Notes under the pieces: model-generated
Seen by the model: the letters and a program-made list of their open reading frames with translations, nothing else
Databases searched by the model: none
Told to the model about the DNA's origin: nothing
From: Paractinoplanes deccanensis
GTDB taxonomy: Bacteria; Actinomycetota; Actinomycetes; Mycobacteriales; Micromonosporaceae
Length of the DNA stretch: 64,000 nt
NCBI RefSeq assembly: GCF_016862115.1
Contig: NZ_BOMI01000063.1
Location: 62,001 to 126,000, forward strand
Reading direction: 5' to 3'
Made by a program: the position numbers and the translations under genes
In this document: positions 1-10,000 of the stretch, one piece after another
Numbering within the stretch: position 1 is the first letter of the stretch
Layout of the letters: the number at the start of each line of letters is the position of its first letter

Positions 1-810
1 GGTGTGCACGCCGCCCGACATGCGCAGCGGGATGGTGGCGTCCTGGCGGGGCAGTGTCATGTCGAAATTGTTCGCGCCGCCCTGGAGGTCGAACGCGGTG
101 ACCTTGCCGTCGGCCATCGCGAAGCCGGCACGGCGTACCCCGTGGGTGGTCCTGATGGTCCAGGCGATGCGCTCGTCGAGGACGACGTCGACGCGTGCCT
201 CGCCGTCGTTGTCGTTGCCCCTGGTGGTCAGGGTGAGCGTGGTGTCCTTCAGCGTCGCGTCGGGGGTGACGCTGCTGTCGTCGGGGGTGGTGACGCGGGC
301 GATGCCGTTGTTGGGCGGGCGGCCGACCGACACGTTGAGCTCGCGCATGCCGCCGGCCACCACGAACGTGGCGGCGGGGAAGGCCGGGCCGGCGGGCGCC
401 TTGGCCGGCGGCGGTGCCGAGGAGGGCGGGGACGACGGTGCCGCCGGGGACGCGGAGGCCGAGGCCGAGGGCGAGGCCGGCGCGGGTTCGATGGAGACCG
501 GCGGGCTCGGCGACGGCACGACGATCTCGGGACCGGCCGCGGCGGTGGGCGGGGTGGCGGGCGCGGGGCGTTCGGAGGTGGTCACCATGCGCAGCAGCAC
601 GACGCCGCTGACCGCCACCACGACGACCGAGCCGATCACGCCGGCCATCAGGCCCAGGCGGTGCCGCTTGCGCCCGGGTGCGGGGTCGCTCTCCTCCTGG
701 GGGTACGCCGTGGCGCCGCCCCCGCCGTTCCTGTCGGGCCAGTAGTCCGAGATCCTCGGCCAGCCAGCGGTTTCGTCCAGCGTGGGCTGCTGCGGGCCAG
801 AGCCGTCCAT
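1..810 (-). CDS. Single-pass membrane protein with Ser/Ala/Pro-rich linker (partial, C-terminus outside window)
   Basis: The reading frame is open from an ATG at 808-810 to the window edge, giving 270 residues. A GAGGAGA ribosome site sits about 10 bases before the ATG. Residues 1-50 are hydrophilic, residues 52-74 form one strongly hydrophobic span followed by a few charged residues, and residues 80-130 are a Pro/Ala/Ser linker of the kind that crosses the cell wall. The remaining part looks like a beta-rich extracellular domain. I do not recognise the family. The gene diverges from the AbfB-domain gene at 976, which has the same plan (cytoplasmic tail, one span, Pro-rich stalk, extracellular beta domain), so the two may serve together at the surface. 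That link is inference. Confidence 0.7.
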   Translation of the reverse strand, partial: MDGSGPQQPTLDETAGWPRISDYWPDRNGGGGATAYPQEESDPAPGRKRHRLGLMAGVIGSVVVVAVSGVVLLRMVTTSERPAPATPPTAAAGPEIVVPSPSPPVSIEPAPASPSASASASPAAPSSPPSSAPPPAKAPAGPAFPAATFVVAGGMRELNVSVGRPPNNGIARVTTPDDSSVTPDATLKDTTLTLTTRGNDNDGEARVDVVLDERIAWTIRTTHGVRRAGFAMADGKVTAFDLQGGANNFDMTLPRQDATIPLRMSGGVHT

Positions 811-920
811 GGCGTCGTCTCCTCGTGCGGGCGCCGTCATCGGGGAGTACGGGCCGCGGGCGCGGAAAGTTCGATCACGATCGGTCGCGTGAGAAATCTT
901 GCCATTGGCGACCTTCGCCG

Positions 921-954
921 TAAGAATGCCTTTTCGACGGCTTAAGAATGCCTT
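921..954. promoter_or_regulatory. Two direct repeats TAAGAATGCCTT, 22 bp apart
   Basis: The 12-mer TAAGAATGCCTT occurs at 921-932 and again, exactly, at 943-954. The start-to-start distance of 22 bp equals two helical turns, the geometry used by response regulators that bind direct repeats. The pair ends 21 bases before the ATG of the AbfB-domain gene (976), so it probably overlaps that gene's promoter or leader. No regulator is assigned. Confidence 0.5.
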
Positions 955-975
955 AGCGAGCGCCCGCGGAGCGGA

Positions 976-1878
976 ATGCAGATGACCGATGATGATAGGG
1001 ACGAGGGTCTGCGCATCGGTGGTTGGGTGCCCTATCGCGAGCCCGGCGCGCGCCCGGCCGCTTCGCCCCGGCGCGTTCCTCCGCTGATTCCGCCGCCCGA
1101 CGGCGCCGCGCCGATCCGGGGCCGCCTCGCGGCGCTCGCCGGGGTGCGGCGGACGTCGCCGTTGCGGGGCCGCCGGGCGGTTGTCGCCGCGACCACCGGG
1201 GCGGTCATCGCCGTCATCGGCGTCACCGTGCTGGCCCTGCGCGACGACCGGCCGGCGCCCCCGCCGCTCGGGCAGCGCGAGCAGCTCGCGGTGCCTCCGT
1301 TCAGCCCGGCCGCGCCCGTGTCGATCCTGCCGTCTCCCACGAGGTCCACGCCTTCGGCCGCGACCCCGCCGGCGCCGCGGAGGCCGCCGGTCGTGACCAC
1401 GACGACGACCAGGCCGCCGCGGACGACGGCGCCGACGACGAAACCGCCCGCGCCGGCCCTGCTGCCCGGCGCCACGGTCGGTCTCGCGGCGGCGGAGCGG
1501 CCCGGGAGCCGGTTGCGGCACCGCGACTTCCTGGCCCGCGTCGAGGAGATCCGCTCCGAGGACGACCGCGCCGACGCGCGTTTCACCGTGCGCGGCGGAT
1601 TGGCCGGCCGCGACTGTGTCTCGTTCGAATCAGTGAACTTTCCTGGCCATTTCTTGCGGCATCGCGACTTCGTGCTCCGGCTGGACCGCCATGACCGTTC
1701 GCCATTGTTCGCCGAAGACGCAACATTTTGCCCCCGGTCCGCCGGTGACGGCGGCGCGCTGGTGCTGGAGTCCGTGAATTATCCGGGCCACTTCCTCGTC
1801 GCCCACTTCCGCGGCGTCCGCCTCGAGCGGGTGGCGCCCGGCCGGGCCACCGCCTTCGTCGTAAAGACGCCACTTTGA
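976..1878 (+). CDS. Membrane-anchored AbfB (beta-trefoil) domain protein
   Basis: The product has 300 residues. Residues 1-65 are cytoplasmic-looking and basic near the end, residues 69-88 form one membrane span, residues 90-160 are a Pro/Thr-rich stalk with a run of threonines, and residues 165-295 are an AbfB domain. AbfB is a sugar-binding beta-trefoil; the typical repeats 'SVNFPGHFLRH' and 'SVNYPGHFL' are visible. In the family this domain is usually attached to arabinofuranosidases and other secreted enzymes, but no catalytic domain is present here, so a polysaccharide-binding or cell-surface sensing role is likely (inference). A second ATG lies two codons downstream (982). The direct repeat at 921-954 lies just upstream. 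Confidence 0.8.
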   Translation: MQMTDDDRDEGLRIGGWVPYREPGARPAASPRRVPPLIPPPDGAAPIRGRLAALAGVRRTSPLRGRRAVVAATTGAVIAVIGVTVLALRDDRPAPPPLGQREQLAVPPFSPAAPVSILPSPTRSTPSAATPPAPRRPPVVTTTTTRPPRTTAPTTKPPAPALLPGATVGLAAAERPGSRLRHRDFLARVEEIRSEDDRADARFTVRGGLAGRDCVSFESVNFPGHFLRHRDFVLRLDRHDRSPLFAEDATFCPRSAGDGGALVLESVNYPGHFLVAHFRGVRLERVAPGRATAFVVKTPL

Positions 1879-1957
1879 CGACCGTTCGTCCTCTTGCGAT
1901 CACTCCGTGCACTGTGGTCGCCTGTCCTCCTCCCCCTTGTCGGTTGAGAGGTCGCCG

Positions 1958-3397
1958 TTGTTCGATGCCGCCCGCTACGACCGTGAGGTCCTGCGGCCGC
2001 TGCGGGGCACCCACGGTCACCTGCCGCCGGGAGACCTCCTCGCCCGGTACGCGGTCGATCCCGGCATGGACGCGGCCGCCCTCGCCCGCCACCTCGCCGA
2101 GATCCGCGCGTGGTGGCGCGAGCGTGCCCGCGCGCCCGATTTCCGCGCCCAGGTCTGCAAGCTGCTGATCCAGGCCGACGAGGAGCTGCTGCGCACCGTC
2201 GGCGACGCGATGGACGACCCGGCGTGGTGGCGCGAGCAGGCCCACCTCTCCCCCACCGCGGAGGAGCCCGCCGCTCACGCGGCACCCGTCGCCGAGGAGG
2301 GCCCGGTGGCCCCGCCGGACTGGCGGGCGGACGTCCGCGCCCAGTTCTGGAGCGCCCTGGCCCTGCTCGACCGCGTGTCGTCTCCGCACAGCGCGGTGCC
2401 GGCGGACACCGCGCCGGACGCCGCCACGACCAGCGCAGCCACGACCGGCGCAGCCACGGCCGGCGCAGCCACGCCCGGCGACGACGAGCGAGTGACCCAC
2501 GATCGAGAGCTCAGGGTGCGCGCGATCGGTGCCACCGGCGACCGCGCCCGCGTCGAGCTGACCTGGCCCGCCGGGGACGCCCGCTGGAGGGTGCTCTGCT
2601 CACCGCGCCCCACGCCGTTCGCCGACGGCGACGTGGTCACCCGCGAGCGCGCCGAGCAGTGGGGCACCGAACTGCCCGGCGAGCCGGTCGAGCGGGGCGG
2701 CCTGGTCGTGCTCGAGGCCACCGTCGGCACGGGCTACCTGTGCTACCAGCCGTTCGAGAGCGGCCGCGACGGGGAGCGGGCCGGACGCCCCGTCGGGCTG
2801 ATGATCGCCGAGCCGGTGCGGCAGCTGCGCGTGGACCGGGACGGCGACGGGGCGGTCGCCTCGTGGGTCTGGCCGGCCGGCGCCGTCACCGCCGAGGCGG
2901 AGTTCGCGGGCGCCCGCCTCACCGTCACCCAGGCCGAGTACACCGCCGCCAACGGGCTGCGCATCGCCGAGGCGCGCGCCGGCGGCGACCTCGTCGTGCG
3001 GGCGCACACCCCCGTCGGGGACGGCCTCGCGCACTCGCCGCCCGTCACCGTGACGCTCGCGCCCGCGCCGGCCGTCATCGCGTACGACCTCAGGAAAAGG
3101 CGCCGCCTGGCCGGAACCGACCTGATCGTGACGGTGACCGCCGACCGCGACTGCGCCGGGGTCGATCTCGACGTCGTGCTCGCCGTCGGCGAGTTCATGC
3201 CGCTCAGCCGCGACGACGGGCGGCTGGTGGCGCGCTGCCCGGGCCTGATGCTCACCGCCGCCGAGCCGCTGCGGCTCACCCTGCCGCTGCCCGACGTTCC
3301 CAAGAGGGACCGGCCCTACTGGATCCGCTGCTTCTTCGACGCGCCGTTCGACGTGGCCCCCGACGACCCGGACCCCGACCGGATGAGGACCCGATGA
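1958..3397 (+). CDS. Unnamed beta-rich protein, first gene of the GTPase/GAP1 operon
   Basis: I chose the TTG at 1958 because GAGAGG lies 6 bases upstream; a GTG at 1907 would add 17 residues and lacks a good ribosome site. The product has 479 residues. The first 100 or so are helical and Trp/Arg-rich, followed by a low-complexity Thr/Ala linker encoded by a 15-bp tandem repeat (2423-2482). The rest is beta-rich and looks like two or three consecutive immunoglobulin- or fibronectin-III-like modules. There is no signal peptide or membrane span. Its stop overlaps the ATG of the GTPase gene (ATGA), so the two are translationally coupled. I do not recognise a named family; the context suggests an accessory or recognition protein for the GTPase/GAP1 system. 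Confidence 0.75.
   Translation: MFDAARYDREVLRPLRGTHGHLPPGDLLARYAVDPGMDAAALARHLAEIRAWWRERARAPDFRAQVCKLLIQADEELLRTVGDAMDDPAWWREQAHLSPTAEEPAAHAAPVAEEGPVAPPDWRADVRAQFWSALALLDRVSSPHSAVPADTAPDAATTSAATTGAATAGAATPGDDERVTHDRELRVRAIGATGDRARVELTWPAGDARWRVLCSPRPTPFADGDVVTRERAEQWGTELPGEPVERGGLVVLEATVGTGYLCYQPFESGRDGERAGRPVGLMIAEPVRQLRVDRDGDGAVASWVWPAGAVTAEAEFAGARLTVTQAEYTAANGLRIAEARAGGDLVVRAHTPVGDGLAHSPPVTVTLAPAPAVIAYDLRKRRRLAGTDLIVTVTADRDCAGVDLDVVLAVGEFMPLSRDDGRLVARCPGLMLTAAEPLRLTLPLPDVPKRDRPYWIRCFFDAPFDVAPDDPDPDRMRTR
2423..2482 (+). repeat. 15-bp tandem repeat, four units, coding for a Thr/Ala linker
   Basis: Four units of roughly GCCACGACCGGCGCA start at 2423, 2438, 2453 and 2468, the last one diverged. 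They encode an Ala/Thr/Gly repeat inside the first gene of the GTPase operon. The length keeps the frame, so copy number can change without breaking the protein. Confidence 0.75.
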
Positions 3398-4617
3398 GTC
3401 CCAAGCTGCACTGCCCGTTCTGCTACGCCGCGATCAAACGGCGCTCGGAGCTGTGGTTCCAATGCCGGGGCAAGCCCACGCCGACCCGGCCCGCGTGCCG
3501 CCCCAAGATCGACGAGGCGCGCCGCAACCACACCGGCTTCGCGCTGCCGACGCTGCCGACCTTCGCGCCGATCGCGCAGCCCAACCAGCTGCTGCCGCCC
3601 CGCAAGACCGCGCGCTGCCCGAAGTGCCTGGGCGAGACCTCCGTACGGGCCTGCCCGCAGTGCCACACCCGGCTGCCCGTCGAGTTCGGGGTGGACGCGA
3701 GCCCCCTGGTCGCCATGGTCGGCGCCCGCGGCACCGGCAAGACCGTCTACCTGACCGTGCTGGCCCACGAGCTCCAGCGCGGCGAGCTCGCCGGCGAGTT
3801 CGCCGCCACCGTGCAGCCGATCGGCGATGGGGAGGACAACTACGCCCTGCCGGCGCGCTGGCTGGGCGACGACATCCACCAGCTCTACGACGCCAAGCGC
3901 CTGCTGCCGGTCACCGAGCAGGCCGTCGACGGCCGCCGTGAGCCGCTGGTCATGGAGTGGCGCGGCCGCAAGGCGGGCCTGCTCGGCCGCGACCGGCCGC
4001 GCACCAACTACCTGTCGTTCTACGACACCGCGGGCGAGGATCTGCACACCGACCGCGACGCCTTCCAGCTGCACTACCTGAGCGCCGCCACCTACCTGAT
4101 CCTGCTGCTCGACCCGTTCCAGCTGCCCCGGGTGCGCGACCTGGTGCCGCTGCCGCCCGCGGCCGTCGTCCAGCGCTACGGCCGGGCCGAGCCGACCCGC
4201 GAGGTCCTCGGCCGCATCACCGAGGTGCTCAAGCACAGCAGCCACTGGAACGGGCGCCAGGTCACCATGCCGGTGGCCGTCGCCTTCGCCAAGATGGACG
4301 CCTTCTACGACTACCTGGGCGACAAGCATCCGCTGCGCCGCATCCGCCGCCGGCGCCACGGCTACGACGACGAGGCCGGCCGCCGCGTCCACGAGGAGAT
4401 GGCGTCGCTGCTGCACGCCTGGGGCGGCGACGTCATCAACGACTACCTGCGCAGCTACTACCGCGACTACCGGTACTTCTTCGTCTCCGCGCTGGGTGCC
4501 GAGCCGGACTACGCCGAGGGCTCGGTCCACCCGACCGGCGTGCGGCCCGACCGGGTCGAGGAGCCGCTGCTCTGGCTCATGCACAAGGCGGGCCTGGTGC
4601 CCCGGGTGACCACGTGA
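3394..4617 (+). CDS. TRAFAC-type GTPase with two N-terminal zinc ribbons
   Basis: The product has 407 residues. Two CxxC pairs (Cys7/10 and Cys24/35; Cys75/78 and Cys87/90) form treble-ribbon zinc sites. The GTPase core follows: P-loop GARGTGKT at 110-117, DTAGED at 212-217 (switch II/Walker B), and AKMD at 300-303 in the place of the guanine-specifying NKxD motif. These are the features of bacterial TRAFAC GTPases that occur beside GAP1 proteins in actinobacterial conflict-type systems. The ATG overlaps the preceding stop (ATGA), and its own stop overlaps the GTG of the GAP1 gene (GTGA), so the three genes form one coupled operon. A cytoplasmic switch controlling the GAP1 partner is the likely role. 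Confidence 0.85.
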   Translation: MSPKLHCPFCYAAIKRRSELWFQCRGKPTPTRPACRPKIDEARRNHTGFALPTLPTFAPIAQPNQLLPPRKTARCPKCLGETSVRACPQCHTRLPVEFGVDASPLVAMVGARGTGKTVYLTVLAHELQRGELAGEFAATVQPIGDGEDNYALPARWLGDDIHQLYDAKRLLPVTEQAVDGRREPLVMEWRGRKAGLLGRDRPRTNYLSFYDTAGEDLHTDRDAFQLHYLSAATYLILLLDPFQLPRVRDLVPLPPAAVVQRYGRAEPTREVLGRITEVLKHSSHWNGRQVTMPVAVAFAKMDAFYDYLGDKHPLRRIRRRRHGYDDEAGRRVHEEMASLLHAWGGDVINDYLRSYYRDYRYFFVSALGAEPDYAEGSVHPTGVRPDRVEEPLLWLMHKAGLVPRVTT

Positions 4618-7004
4618 CGGGGCGCTTCGACACCTACATCTACACCAACTGCCGGGCCGGCGAGGGCCTCGAGTCGGTGCCGGGCTTCCAGTTCCAGGCC
4701 ATGTCACCCGAGGCCAATCCGCACCCGATGGCGCTGGTCAGGAGCCGTCTGCTGTACGAGCCTCCGGGGCCCTGGATCCGCGAGCGCCGCCCGCTCGCCG
4801 ACTACCCGCCGTCGTTCGCGCACGTGTACGACCGGTTCTACGCCACCGCCGCCGGGGTCTACCTCGGACGGGAGCCGACCGGCGGCCGCGAGGGCAACCA
4901 GCTCACCCACGCGATCGCGACCGCCGACGCCGACGCGTACGGCCTGGTGCGTCCCGCGCAGCTGTTCGGGGCGCCGTTCTGGACGACGGTGCCCGCGCCC
5001 GCGAAGCAGTGCCCGCCCCTGGAGCCCGGGTGGCAGCCCGGGCCGTTCGGCGTGCCGGACGCTCAGGAGTTCGTCCGCTCGCGCGACGGCGCCGCCCTGC
5101 TCACCGCGCTCCTGTCGCACCTGCGCCGCGGCGACCGCGACCCGCGCCGCGTGCTGTTCGTCTCGCGCGAGGCCGAGCCGGTGCTGCGCTGGATCACCGC
5201 GGCGACCCTGCTGCTGCCGCACCGCGAGGCGCTGCGGGTCGACTTCAAGGTCTTCACCCCCAACCCGGCGTACGCCGACCATCGCATCCTGGCCGTGCAC
5301 CCGGACTGGTCCGGCGGTGCGGCGAGCCTCGACAACGACCAGGGCTTCGTCGTGTTCGACCTGGAGCGGCACGACTGGACCGCGCCGGCCGACGACCCGG
5401 ACAGCCGCCGGTGGGTGGACCTGTTCCTGGCGGAGGACCCGTACGACATCACCGACGCCGTCGAGGTGGCTGCCGAGGCCACCGCCGGCAGCGCCGAGCT
5501 GGCTCCCGCCCAGACCTCCTTCGCGCTCGCCGTCGTGCTGGGCCGCCCGCCCGAGCCGGAGGCGATCCGGCCCATCGTGAGCTGGCTGCTGGCCGCGCCG
5601 GCCGACCTGATCGACCGGTACGGCGCCGACGTGGTGGACCGCCTGCTCGCCGAGTCGCGGCGCTGGCCCGCCGACGACCTGATCCGGCTGGACGCCGCCG
5701 TCGCCCGCAACGCCCCCGGCCAGGCCGCCGCGGTCCGGCTCGCCCTGCTGCGCGCGGAGATCCGCGAGGCGGCGCAGTCGGATGCCGTGCGGACGGAGCG
5801 TCTGCACCCGGTGGCCGCCGAGCACGGCGGCACCGACGTGCTCGCCGACGCCATGCGCCACGCCGAGCCGGAGGTGTTCGAGCGGCTGCTGCGCCTCGCC
5901 GCCCGGTTCCGCCTCTCCCCCGCGCACGGCTCGCTCGCGCCCGGCCTGGACCGGTTCATCGCGTACTGGGCGGCGAGCCCGCAGCGGGACTACCGCTCGG
6001 AGCTGTGGGCCGACGGCGCCGCGGTCGAGGCGAGGCTGCGCCAGCTGCTGCTGCGGCGCCTCAGCGGCGAGCAGGCGGACGCGGACCGGCTCGGCGACAC
6101 GTGGTGGGGGTCGCTGCTCACCCAGCCCGCCGACCTGGACACCGAGCTCGACCGCGCGATCGTCAGCGCGGCCATGCTCGGCCTCGACGACGAGCAGCGC
6201 GCCGACTTCGTCGAGGCCATGCTGCTGGAGGCGAAGGGCCGCCCCGACCCGGGCCCGGCGCTGGCGAGGCTGGCCGCCGTGCTGTGGCGGCGCACGTCGC
6301 CGACCCCGTCGGAGGCCCGGCGCCTGGTCAGCCTGATGCCCAAGGACGCCACCCTCGGGCCCGAGCTGTTCCCGGTGCTCCAGGACGAGTTGCTCGATCC
6401 CAAGGTGGACAACGACCACTTCCGGGCGGCGTACGCGCTGACCGAGGAGCGCCCGGTGTGGCAGCCCCCCGCGACGGTGCGGCGGCGGATCACCGACGAG
6501 CGCAACATCCGGTACGTGATGGTGCAGCTCGAGAAGGAGCGGGTCGACCCGGGGCGGCTCGCCTCCGTGATGCGCCGGGTGCCCGACCAGACCATCTGGG
6601 TGCACGGCAGCCGCCTGCTCGACGCGATGATCAAGGCACCGGTCGCGGCCGCCGCCCTCGCCGTCTTCGCCGAGGCGCCGGGCCTGCGCTGGGCGTACAC
6701 CGAGCGGATCACCCGCGAGGTCATCTCGGAGACGTGGAGCCCGGCCCACATGGCCGCCGCCTTCGTGCTGCACCAGACGGCCGATCCGGAAGACCTCACC
6801 GCGACGTGGGCGGAACGGCAGGTGCTGGAGCGCCTCGGCAAGGCCCTCACCGACTTCCTGACCCGCACCTCGTCCTCGCGCCTCGACGCGGTCAGCAGGC
6901 AGATCGAGCTCCTCGACGAGCCCTGGCCGGCCAACTGGGTCAAGTACCTGCGCTCGATCCGCCCCCGAGGCGCGATCGGCCGCATCGTCCGCCGCGAGAC
7001 CTAG
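4614..7004 (+). CDS. GTPase-associated protein 1 (GAP1)
   Basis: The GTG at 4614 overlaps the stop of the GTPase gene, which fixes the start; the product has 796 residues. The N-terminus (residues 8-30, 'YTNCRAGEGL' and a following 'GFQ') has the signature of the GAP1 N2 domain. The central and C-terminal parts, all helical and rich in Ala/Leu/Arg, fit the GAP1 middle and C-terminal domains. GAP1 proteins are known only from their constant association with TRAFAC GTPases; no enzymatic function is established. The gene ends on a palindromic CTAG whose other strand is the stop of the SAV_2336 gene, so the two operons converge with a 4-bp overlap. Confidence 0.85.
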   Translation: MTGRFDTYIYTNCRAGEGLESVPGFQFQAMSPEANPHPMALVRSRLLYEPPGPWIRERRPLADYPPSFAHVYDRFYATAAGVYLGREPTGGREGNQLTHAIATADADAYGLVRPAQLFGAPFWTTVPAPAKQCPPLEPGWQPGPFGVPDAQEFVRSRDGAALLTALLSHLRRGDRDPRRVLFVSREAEPVLRWITAATLLLPHREALRVDFKVFTPNPAYADHRILAVHPDWSGGAASLDNDQGFVVFDLERHDWTAPADDPDSRRWVDLFLAEDPYDITDAVEVAAEATAGSAELAPAQTSFALAVVLGRPPEPEAIRPIVSWLLAAPADLIDRYGADVVDRLLAESRRWPADDLIRLDAAVARNAPGQAAAVRLALLRAEIREAAQSDAVRTERLHPVAAEHGGTDVLADAMRHAEPEVFERLLRLAARFRLSPAHGSLAPGLDRFIAYWAASPQRDYRSELWADGAAVEARLRQLLLRRLSGEQADADRLGDTWWGSLLTQPADLDTELDRAIVSAAMLGLDDEQRADFVEAMLLEAKGRPDPGPALARLAAVLWRRTSPTPSEARRLVSLMPKDATLGPELFPVLQDELLDPKVDNDHFRAAYALTEERPVWQPPATVRRRITDERNIRYVMVQLEKERVDPGRLASVMRRVPDQTIWVHGSRLLDAMIKAPVAAAALAVFAEAPGLRWAYTERITREVISETWSPAHMAAAFVLHQTADPEDLTATWAERQVLERLGKALTDFLTRTSSSRLDAVSRQIELLDEPWPANWVKYLRSIRPRGAIGRIVRRET

Positions 7005-10000
7005 CTCTCGCTCATCAGGCGGGCCCGCAGGGCCGAGCGGGCGGCGTCCTCGGTGTGGCCGAGGCGCTCCTGCAGGGCGGCGAGGCTGCGATAGCCGGAG
7101 ATCAGGTCGCGGCGCAGGGCCGTGTCGACCGGGTCGGCCGCGTGCAGCTGGTCGCGCAGCACGCACGCCTCGGTGAGCAGGGCTAGCGCCTCCTCCGGGC
7201 GGCCGGCCGCCGCGGTGACCTCGGCCTGGGCGGCCAGCGCGCCGGCCAGCGAGCGGTCGCGCCCGCCCAGGCGGCGGCCGAGCGTGACGACCTCGGCGAA
7301 GGCCGCGATGGCCTCGTCGTGGCGTTCCAGGTCGGCCAGGACCGCGCCGCGGCCGAGCTGGGCGGTGGCCAGGCCGGCCGGATCGAGGTCGCGGTAGATC
7401 TCCGCCGCCCGGTCGAGGCGGGACAGGGCCGACGCGTGGGAGCGGTATTCGGCGAGATCCATGCCGTGGGCGGCGCTGGCGAAGGCGTAGCGGGCGCGAT
7501 GCCGGTCCGGGTCCTCGGCCGCCAGCCGCTCGTAGAGGTCGACCGCCTCGCCGCCGGCCAGCACGGCTTGGTCGCGCTGCCGCCGGGCGCGGGCGACGGC
7601 GGCCTCGACGAGCAGCGCGTCGGCCAGGCCGGCGGTGTGCCGTGGGTCGGTGGCGGCGAGCCGGCGACAGCGGGTGGTGGCCTCGCGGGCGGCGTCCGCC
7701 GCCTCGGCGAGCCTGCCGAGTTGCGCCAGGATGCGGGCGTGCTGTGCCTGGGCGTACGCGTCCTGCTCGGCGTACGCGTCGCCGAGCCGCCGGTAGATGC
7801 CGGCCGCCTCGGTGATCGCCGCGTTGCCCTGCACCGGGCGGCCCGCGCGGTCCAGCCGGAGCGCGTACGTGGTGAGCGCCCGGGCGAGCGCGGCGGCGTC
7901 GCCGGTCAGCCGGCGGCGCAGGTCGATCTCCCACTCGACGGTCCGCAGCGCCTCGTCGTCCTGGCCGTCGCGTTCGGCGATCAGGCCCATCTCGTGCGCG
8001 GCGTCGGCGAGCGCCGGCCGGTGCGGCGCGCTCGCGTTGGCCAGCCGCTGGTAGGCGCCGGCCAGCGTGCGGGCGCGTTCGGCCGGCTGGCCGCGGAAGA
8101 TCACGCCCGCTTCCGGGACGCCGTCGATGACCGCACGCAGGACTGCCACGGAGGTTTGTTCGTCGGCGAGGGTGGCGCGCACCTGGTCGAGCAGCGGGTC
8201 GGTGAGACCGCCGCCCCGGCGGGCCTCGGCGAGCAGCGACGCGCACCGCTCGGGCCGCTCGACGGCGGCCGCCCACAGCGGCGCGGCCAGCGACGGGCGG
8301 GCGAGCGCGGCCCGCACGAGCAGCGGCATCGCGTTGCCGGCCTGCGAGTCGGAGACAGCCGGCAGCAGACCGATCAGCGTGGCGTCGCGCGCCAGCGCGG
8401 GGGTGACGAGCCAGCGCCGGACCGGGCCGGGCAGCAGGCGCCAGTAGCCGTCCACGCCGCCGGGATAGAGCCGGTGGAGCCAGTCGGCGGTCCGCCGCGC
8501 CTCCTCGGGCGAGCCGGCTCGGCCGACGAGGCGGGTCAGCCCGCGTGCCTCGTCGGCCGAGGACGCGCCGTAGAGCTGCGCGGCGGCGAGATAGGCGTCC
8601 AGCCGGCCGGGCTCGGTGAAGGAGATCTCGGCGCGGACGGCGGAGCGCTCCGCCAGCCGCCGTTCCCGGCCGGGCAGCGCTTCGAGGGTGGCGGCGGGGA
8701 GCCCGCCGATGTGGTGCAGGGCCGCGATCGAGAGGGCCAGCGGGGTGTCGTCGTGCTCGCCGGGGCCGGGAGCCGAGGGCGGCCGGCTGCCCGGCCACAT
8801 CAGGTGGCTGAAGTCCTCGACCGCCCGCTGGTGGAAGGCGAGCCGGACGGCCGGGTCGGCCCACGCCTCGAGATGGACCAGGGGCGTCAGGCCGTCGCGG
8901 GGCGCCGACCGGCACAGGAGCAGGACCCGCGAACCGCCGCCGGCTTCCTCCGCGGCCGCGAGGTCGCCGTCCCAGTCGTCGACCACGATCAGCGGGCGGT
9001 CGCCGCCGGGCGCCGGGGGCACGCCGTTCACGGTGACCGGCCGGCCGCGCTCGCGCAGCGTCCGGGCGAGTTCGAGGGCGAGCCGGGTCTTGCCGGTGCC
9101 GGCCGCGCCGGTGACCAGCGCCGTGCCGGGGCCCGTTCCCTCGGCCCAGTCGAGCAGGGTGCCGAGCTCCGCGTCCCGGTGGGTGAAGCGGACGGCGGCG
9201 GTCTCCGGGTCCAGCGGCCGGGTGCGGTCGGCAACCCCGGCCCGGCGGGCGGGCGGTGGTTCCGGGGTGTCGTCCGCCGGGGGGCCGGTCTCCGGCGGGG
9301 GCGGCGGTTCCGCGTACCGCTGCAACCTCGCCCGGGCCAGCTCCAGCCGCCGCCGGGCCAGCGGCGTCACCGCGAAGGGCGCCTCGCGCTCGCCGATCGC
9401 CCCGCCGCCCTCGCCCGGGGTGCGCACCGGGAAACGAGTGCGGGTGCCGGCCATCTGCCGGTTGACCGAGGCCGACACCTCCTCGAGCAGCTCGGCGGCG
9501 TGGACCGTCTCGCTGATCGACAGGGTCGACAGCAGCACGTCGGGCACCCGATCGACGAAGCTGTACCAGCCCCGCTTGCCGTCCTCGACCCGCAGCAGGC
9601 CGCTCAGCAGCACCTCCGCGAGGTGGGCGGGATAGGCGGGCTTGAACATCGCGTAGTGCACGTGGCGGATGACGTCGATCTGCGGGTCGCCGACCGCCAC
9701 GTAGCGGGCCAGGCGGAACGCCTCGTCGGACGCGGCCGCCCGGAACAGGCGCACCCGCTGCTCGGCGCTGAGCGCGGGCACGGGCGCCGCCGGCAGCGGC
9801 TCGGCCGGCTCGCCGCTCACCACGGTCACCGCGGCGGTGATCGCCGGGCCGCCCGCGACCAGGCCGGTCCAGCGGCGCAGCCAGCCCGGATCGACCTCCA
9901 GCACCGGCACGAGCGTCCCCTCGGGACGGTCACGGCCACCGAAGGCGGTGAACCTCAGCGTGCTGTTCGGCGCGCAGGCGCGCGGCGCGACGAGGGCACC

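Noticed and set aside
1907-1957. GTG start at 1907 for the first gene of the GTPase operon
   Set aside because: The TTG at 1958 has a GAGAGG site at the right distance; the extra 17 residues look like untranslated leader. This is still not certain.
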